Of a DNA stretch of 64,000 nucleotides, positions 60,205 to 64,000 are shown piece after piece. This DNA is from Saprospirales bacterium (GTDB lineage Bacteria; Bacteroidota; Bacteroidia; Chitinophagales; JADIYW01): positions 310,001-374,000 of the forward strand of contig JADJSS010000045.1 in the NCBI GenBank assembly GCA_016711605.1. The letters are read 5' to 3'. Each line of letters starts with the position of its first letter. The stretch's first letter is position 1. The notes beneath the pieces were generated by a model. It saw nothing but the letters and a program-made list of their open reading frames with translations, was not told where the DNA came from and did no database searches. Both the position numbers and the translations under genes were made by a program.

Positions 60205-62521
60205 TTATGGTATTATTTTTACGGTTACTTTTTCAAAGCTAATCACATTAAAATCAAACGTAAATTCTATCATGCCGGAATAGGAGCCATCACCATTCGG
60301 TTTTAATGCGGTTTTTGTGGTGCCTTTTTTGCCGGCATAATCTTTTAATTCATTGTATTTTTTATCTGTATTGTCGATAGAAATAACTTCTACATACGTA
60401 TCTCTTGGAATTTCTTTTTTAGGAGCGGACAACACATTTGTCATGGTTTTTTTTACTTGTTCAATTTTTTCAGATGAATTACTTTCCGCCATTTCTTTGT
60501 AAAGCTTGTCTCTTTCCTGCTGATTCTTTTCCAGTTCGGCATCAATTTTCTTCAACTGATCTGCATCTGATTTAGAGATTCTTACCGGAATCGTGTAGGA
60601 ATAATTAGTATTGATAGAAAATCGATCATAGCCTTTTACTTCCGTCAGATATTTTATAGCCTGTGCTTCGTTCATGTTTTCATTAAAATTTGAATTCTTT
60701 AGTTTCCAGGTACTTGATTGATATTTATCCTCAAGAATCATTCTGTCTGCTTCCGTAAAAATCTGGTTACTGGTCCGAAAACACTTACTACACGAATCAA
60801 TTCATCATCATTCGTAGCGTAATTTGAAAAATTGCCATCGTACTGCAAAAAGGAAGACACCTTTAAATTTATTTTTCGCACTCCATTCTGCTTTTTCTGC
60901 AAATAATTTTTGTTGTTCCTGTTCTCTCTTTTTATCTTCTTCTGCAGCTTTTAAAATTGCCAGTTTGCTTTCAAATGAATAGTAGTCGCCGAAATTGGCT
61001 TCTGTTGCAGGTATGCAGAAATATAAACCGTCTGCCACATCAAATTTAACGCCTTCAGGTAGCCAACTGTTGTAGGCAGTTGGTAAATAGATGATGTAAT
61101 AAATTTCATTATCTGCACTATAAATTTGTGCTACAAAATAAGCTTCGTAAGGTTTGTCTTTTTGATTTTGTTCAATAATAGTTTTAATTTTTGCCGGTGT
61201 ATTAAGATGTGTTGGCTTGTATTTCATATCACATAATGCAAATAACTTATCAATTTCTGCTTCGGTAAGTTTGTATTTGCTCATTACTTTCTGTTTCTCT
61301 GCATCCGTTACTTCTACCATTTTGGATTTAAATTCCTTTTTAGGATGGTGCAGATAAATTCTTTCTGATGCAACTCTGAATCGCTCATTTGCAAAACCAA
61401 TTGAAATTTCATCATAATATTTATCCTCTTTCCAGATACCTTTCTTTTGGGTGCCATCTGCAAAAGTAAGTACACCATTGCCTTCTTTTTTCCCATTTAC
61501 ATAATTGCCTTCATAACTATTGCCGCTGCTAAACTTTTCTTTACCTAAGCCGTGAAAAACATAAGCGTAGTTATTGAATATGCTGCTTAATTTTTTAACT
61601 TGTCCTTCATAAAATACAAATCCATCTTCTGTGGCGAATTTTGCATTGCCAATTATATTTCCATCTTTGCAATTGCCTTTAATAGTATAACCATTGATGC
61701 TTTCAATGATGCATTCACCATTGTCGCAGGTAGAAGAAATACAAACAAACTCTAGCGTTTTTGAATTTACTTTATCTGCTGTAACGGTAAGCATACTATT
61801 GTAGCGCAAGATTTTAAATGTATTATTGTTAAACGCACTTTCTTTAAAAATTTTTTGCTGCTTCAGGTCTTGATTTGTATCTGATGTTTTGTCCGTTGTA
61901 TTCTGTAATAATATCATTGATTTTTAAACCGGCTTTTTCCGCAGGACTTGATTTTATTACTTTCAGAACGACTAACGAATCAGCACCTTTTGCGCCAAAT
62001 ATAAATCCGAATGAATAATTCTCATTTTTTAAAGAAACACTTGGTTTGTAATAGTCAGCAGCTAATGGTGTGGTAGAAACGGATTCTTTTCTGGTTATCT
62101 GAAAAAAGCCTTTTCCGTTTTCCGCTAATTTATCTGATGGCAAATGTGAGTTCAAATCGTTGGGTACATACATCAAATATAAAATATCATCTGCTCTGTC
62201 ATATTTAAAATTACCGTTTTTAAATCCATTCAGTTCGCAAATTTTATACATTATATAAGCTACATCTGTATTTTTTTTGTTTTTTGGATGATTGTAAAAA
62301 CTAGTGCTCGTTATTATTTTTTCTGCTTCGTCTGTTTTAATATTCAGTGCTTTTGCAATTACTTTTAATTGCTTGTCTTCTAATAAACTCCAGCCATTTG
62401 AAGAATAATTATTAAAGTTCTCGATGTCATTTACGTAATATTTGGTTTTGTCTTTTATTTCCTGGGAAAAGAGTGAATTCACTATAAGCAAAAATATAAA
62501 TAGTAGATTTAGTCGTATCAT
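60205..62521 (-). CDS. Secreted PDZ + MORN-repeat protein (about three frame breaks)
   Basis: The N-terminus has a signal peptide (to about Ser-Leu-Phe-Ser-Gln). A PDZ domain follows at about residues 170-225 (Ser-Phe-Gly-Phe-Ile-Phe-Gly ... Lys-Ala-Gly-Leu-Lys-Ile-Asn-Asp-Ile-Ile). Frame breaks lie near 61860 (run of A), near 60855 and near 60768; reading across them the protein stays coherent. The middle has MORN-like units (Gly-Asn-Ser-Tyr-Glu-Gly-Asn-Tyr, Gly-Lys-Lys-Glu-Gly-Asn-Gly-Val-Leu). The C-terminus has a coiled stretch and a small beta module like those in the next gene (Tyr-Ala-Gly-Lys-Lys-Gly-Thr-Thr-Lys-Thr). Total is about 772 residues. It is first gene of the locus. Confidence 0.7.
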
Positions 62522-62590
62522 TTTAAAAAAAGTTGATATAAAATTAGTATATTTTCTTAATTAGAAAATACCATAAAACACGTAAAAACA

Positions 62591-62624
62591 AAAAAAATGC
62601 CAATCAATAGATTAGCATTTTTTT
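62591..62624. terminator. Terminator of the alcohol dehydrogenase gene
   Basis: AAATGCCAATC and GATTAGCATTT form a stem with one mismatch, with A-run and T-run on either side. For the minus-strand dehydrogenase gene, which ends at 62643, the A-run becomes the T-tail. The promoter of the PDZ/MORN gene must lie in the 60 bases beyond. Confidence 0.65.
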
Positions 62625-62642
62625 AAGTTTACTATATTGATG

Positions 62643-63689
62643 TTAAATAGTCGCCAAATCTATCACAAACCTGTATTTTACATCGCTTTTAATTACACGT
62701 TCATAAGCTTCGTTGATGTAGTTGATATTGATGACTTCTACATCAGAAACGATATTGTGTACTGCGCAAAAATCCAGCATTTCTTGTGTTTCCGGAATTC
62801 CACCAATCGAAGATGCAGAAATACTTCTTCCATTTGACAATAAAGAAAACGCACTAAAATTTATTGGTGTAGTTGGAATACCAACCAACACTTGAACGCC
62901 ATTTGCAGCCAGCATTTTCAAATACATATCGTAGTTGTGTTCAGCAGAAACAGTATCGATTATAAAATTAAAATAGTTCGTGTATTCTTTTACTTGTGTT
63001 GCATCTTTGGTGTTGCAAAAATTATGTGCACCTAATTTTAATGCATCTGTTTCTTTATTTGGTGAAGTACTTAATACTGTAACTTCAGCACCAAATGCTA
63101 CTGCAAACTTCACAGCCATGTGTCCAAGTCCACCAAGTCCTAATACAGCAACTTTATGGCCTTTTCCAATATTCCATTTGCGAAGTGGTGAATAGGTAGT
63201 GATACCAGCGCAAAGCAATGGTGCCACACCATCTAACGGTAACTTATCGGAAACATGCAACACAAAGTTTTGATGTGTTACAATCTTGTTTGAATAACCA
63301 CCATAGGTTGGTGTTTTGCCATCTTTTTCAAAACCGTTATACGTAAAAACAGTTTTGCCAACTTCACAAAATTGTTCATATCCTTTTTTGCAGTTATTAC
63401 ATTCTTGACAAGAATCTACCATACATCCAATTCCAGCTAAATCGCCTTCTTTGAATTTAGTTACATTGCTGCCTACTTTTGTAATGCGTCCAACTATTTC
63501 ATGTCCTGGAACCATTGGATATATACTTGGAAACCATTCGCTTCGTACTTGATGTATGTCTGAATGACAAACACCACAATATAAGATGTCAATTAAAACA
63601 TCATCGGCACCTAATTCTTTTCTTTCAAAATTCCAAGGTGCTAATTTATCCTTTGAGTTCTGTACTGCGTAACTTTTTGCTGCTATCAT
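62643..63689 (-). CDS. Zinc-dependent alcohol dehydrogenase (NAD(P), YahK/CAD-like)
   Basis: The 348-residue protein has the catalytic zinc site Cys-Gly-Val-Cys-His-Ser-Asp near residue 37 and Gly-His-Glu-Ile-Val-Gly near 63. The four-Cys structural zinc site reads Cys-Gln-Glu-Cys, Cys, and Gln-Phe-Cys (about 94-109). The Rossmann motif Gly-Leu-Gly-Gly-Leu-Gly-His is near 180, followed by Ser-Thr-Ser suggesting NADP. The layout matches the cinnamyl-alcohol-dehydrogenase/YahK branch that reduces aldehydes. The gene is complete. Confidence 0.93.
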   Translation of the reverse strand: MIAAKSYAVQNSKDKLAPWNFERKELGADDVLIDILYCGVCHSDIHQVRSEWFPSIYPMVPGHEIVGRITKVGSNVTKFKEGDLAGIGCMVDSCQECNNCKKGYEQFCEVGKTVFTYNGFEKDGKTPTYGGYSNKIVTHQNFVLHVSDKLPLDGVAPLLCAGITTYSPLRKWNIGKGHKVAVLGLGGLGHMAVKFAVAFGAEVTVLSTSPNKETDALKLGAHNFCNTKDATQVKEYTNYFNFIIDTVSAEHNYDMYLKMLAANGVQVLVGIPTTPINFSAFSLLSNGRSISASSIGGIPETQEMLDFCAVHNIVSDVEVININYINEAYERVIKSDVKYRFVIDLATI

Positions 63690-63751
63690 TTTTGTTTATT
63701 TGTTTAATTAAGTAGTAATGATACGATTTAAGAATTATTTTTTTTAAATAA

Positions 63752-64000
63752 TTATTCTATATTCAGTTTGCTGATTTTAATGCATTGTTTTGTAACAAAG
63801 CTTTCAGAAAAATCTAAATATATAACATTTGGAATTCTTCCTTTTCTTATTTCATTCACAGCAATTAACGAATCTAAAACAGGTGCGATGCGAACATTAG
63901 CACTATCTGCTGTTTTATGAATACTTGGCGCATTTGGATTGATGGCACAATTAATAGCTTGTAATTCATTTTGTGTGATTTGCCAACTAAATTGAAATAA
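63752..64000 (-). CDS. C-terminal end of an unidentified protein, cut by window edge
   Basis: On the minus strand an open frame enters from the right edge and ends at a TAA at 63752-63754. It has 82 codons with a natural composition: Gln-Phe-Ser-Trp-Gln-Ile-Thr, Asn-Pro-Asn-Ala-Pro-Ser-Ile-His, Ile-Pro-Asn-Val-Ile-Tyr-Leu-Asp-Phe, ending Ser-Lys-Leu-Asn-Ile-Glu. The Ile-Pro-Asn-Val-Ile-Tyr-Leu-Asp-Phe stretch resembles the end of phosphatidylinositol-phospholipase-C-type domains, but this is weak. Confidence 0.55.
   Translation of the reverse strand, partial: LFQFSWQITQNELQAINCAINPNAPSIHKTADSANVRIAPVLDSLIAVNEIRKGRIPNVIYLDFSESFVTKQCIKISKLNIE

Noticed and set aside
61314..61496. Separate small gene inside the PDZ/MORN gene
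   Set aside because: It overlaps the MORN units in another frame on the same strand and has a strongly Lys-rich shadow composition.

Overview
This window is AT-rich DNA from a member of the Bacteroidota. The evidence is a type IX secretion (Por) C-terminal tail on one secreted protein, a TonB receptor paired with a DUF5689 lipoprotein, the ftsX-DUF3098-uppP-truB-ribF cluster, menaquinone genes of the futalosine route (mqnB, mqnD), DUF5522 and CcmD-family small proteins, and -7 promoter elements of the TAnnTTTG type. The order cannot be fixed from sequence alone; a Chitinophagales- or Sphingobacteriales-like lineage is a guess. No rRNA, tRNA, CRISPR array, transposase or phage gene was seen.

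Layout. 1-2 kb: a broken serine hydrolase and a small membrane protein, each followed by an inverted repeat (possible cassette-like DNA). 2-7 kb: secreted endonuclease/exonuclease/phosphatase-fold protein divergent from a TonB-dependent receptor and a DUF5689 lipoprotein. 7-13 kb: holA, a transglutaminase-like protein, then ftsX-DUF3098-uppP-truB-ribF. 13-20 kb: mixed housekeeping genes (DUF1697, elaA, queD, mqnB, DinB, cysteine synthase, CcmD, glutamate dehydrogenase, META/DUF4377). 20-26 kb: ABC exporter pair, polyprenyl synthase, a TetR-like protein lacking its DNA-binding part, and an AarF/UbiB kinase. 25.6-28.6 kb: a type IX secreted protein overlapping a YihQ-like GH31 glycosidase. 28.7-35.5 kb: DUF922, mqnD, membrane and cytoplasmic glycosyltransferases, an Lrp regulator, a WecG/TagA transferase and a sulfotransferase. 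35.6-43.4 kb: PhoD-like phosphatase, two alpha/beta hydrolases, an NHL/SMP-30-like lipoprotein, DUF5522, a ceramidase-like membrane protein, a lactonase, and prfB with its programmed frameshift. 43.5-57 kb: a very large TraB/GumN protein, yraN, pgi, lipB with an extra C-terminal domain, an RluD-type synthase, a leader RNA plus AAA ATPase, class II ribonucleotide reductase and an old-yellow-enzyme homologue. 57-62.5 kb: a three-gene minus-strand locus of secreted repeat proteins that I cannot assign to a known system. 62.6-64 kb: an alcohol dehydrogenase and the end of an unidentified gene.

Two patterns cut across the window. First, about twenty single-base frame breaks, most of them in or next to short homopolymers, interrupt genes that are normally essential or intact (holA, ftsX, uppP, truB, pgi, aarF). 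This looks like uncorrected long-read error rather than gene decay, so I merged the pieces into single genes and flagged each break. Second, many intergenic gaps are filled with short near-tandem words (for example GTGAAAGTGA, TAGTCAT, CTTTGCG) and their inverted copies, often starting exactly at a stop codon and sometimes running into the next start. The minus-strand repeat-protein locus and these word repeats are the least explained parts of the window.
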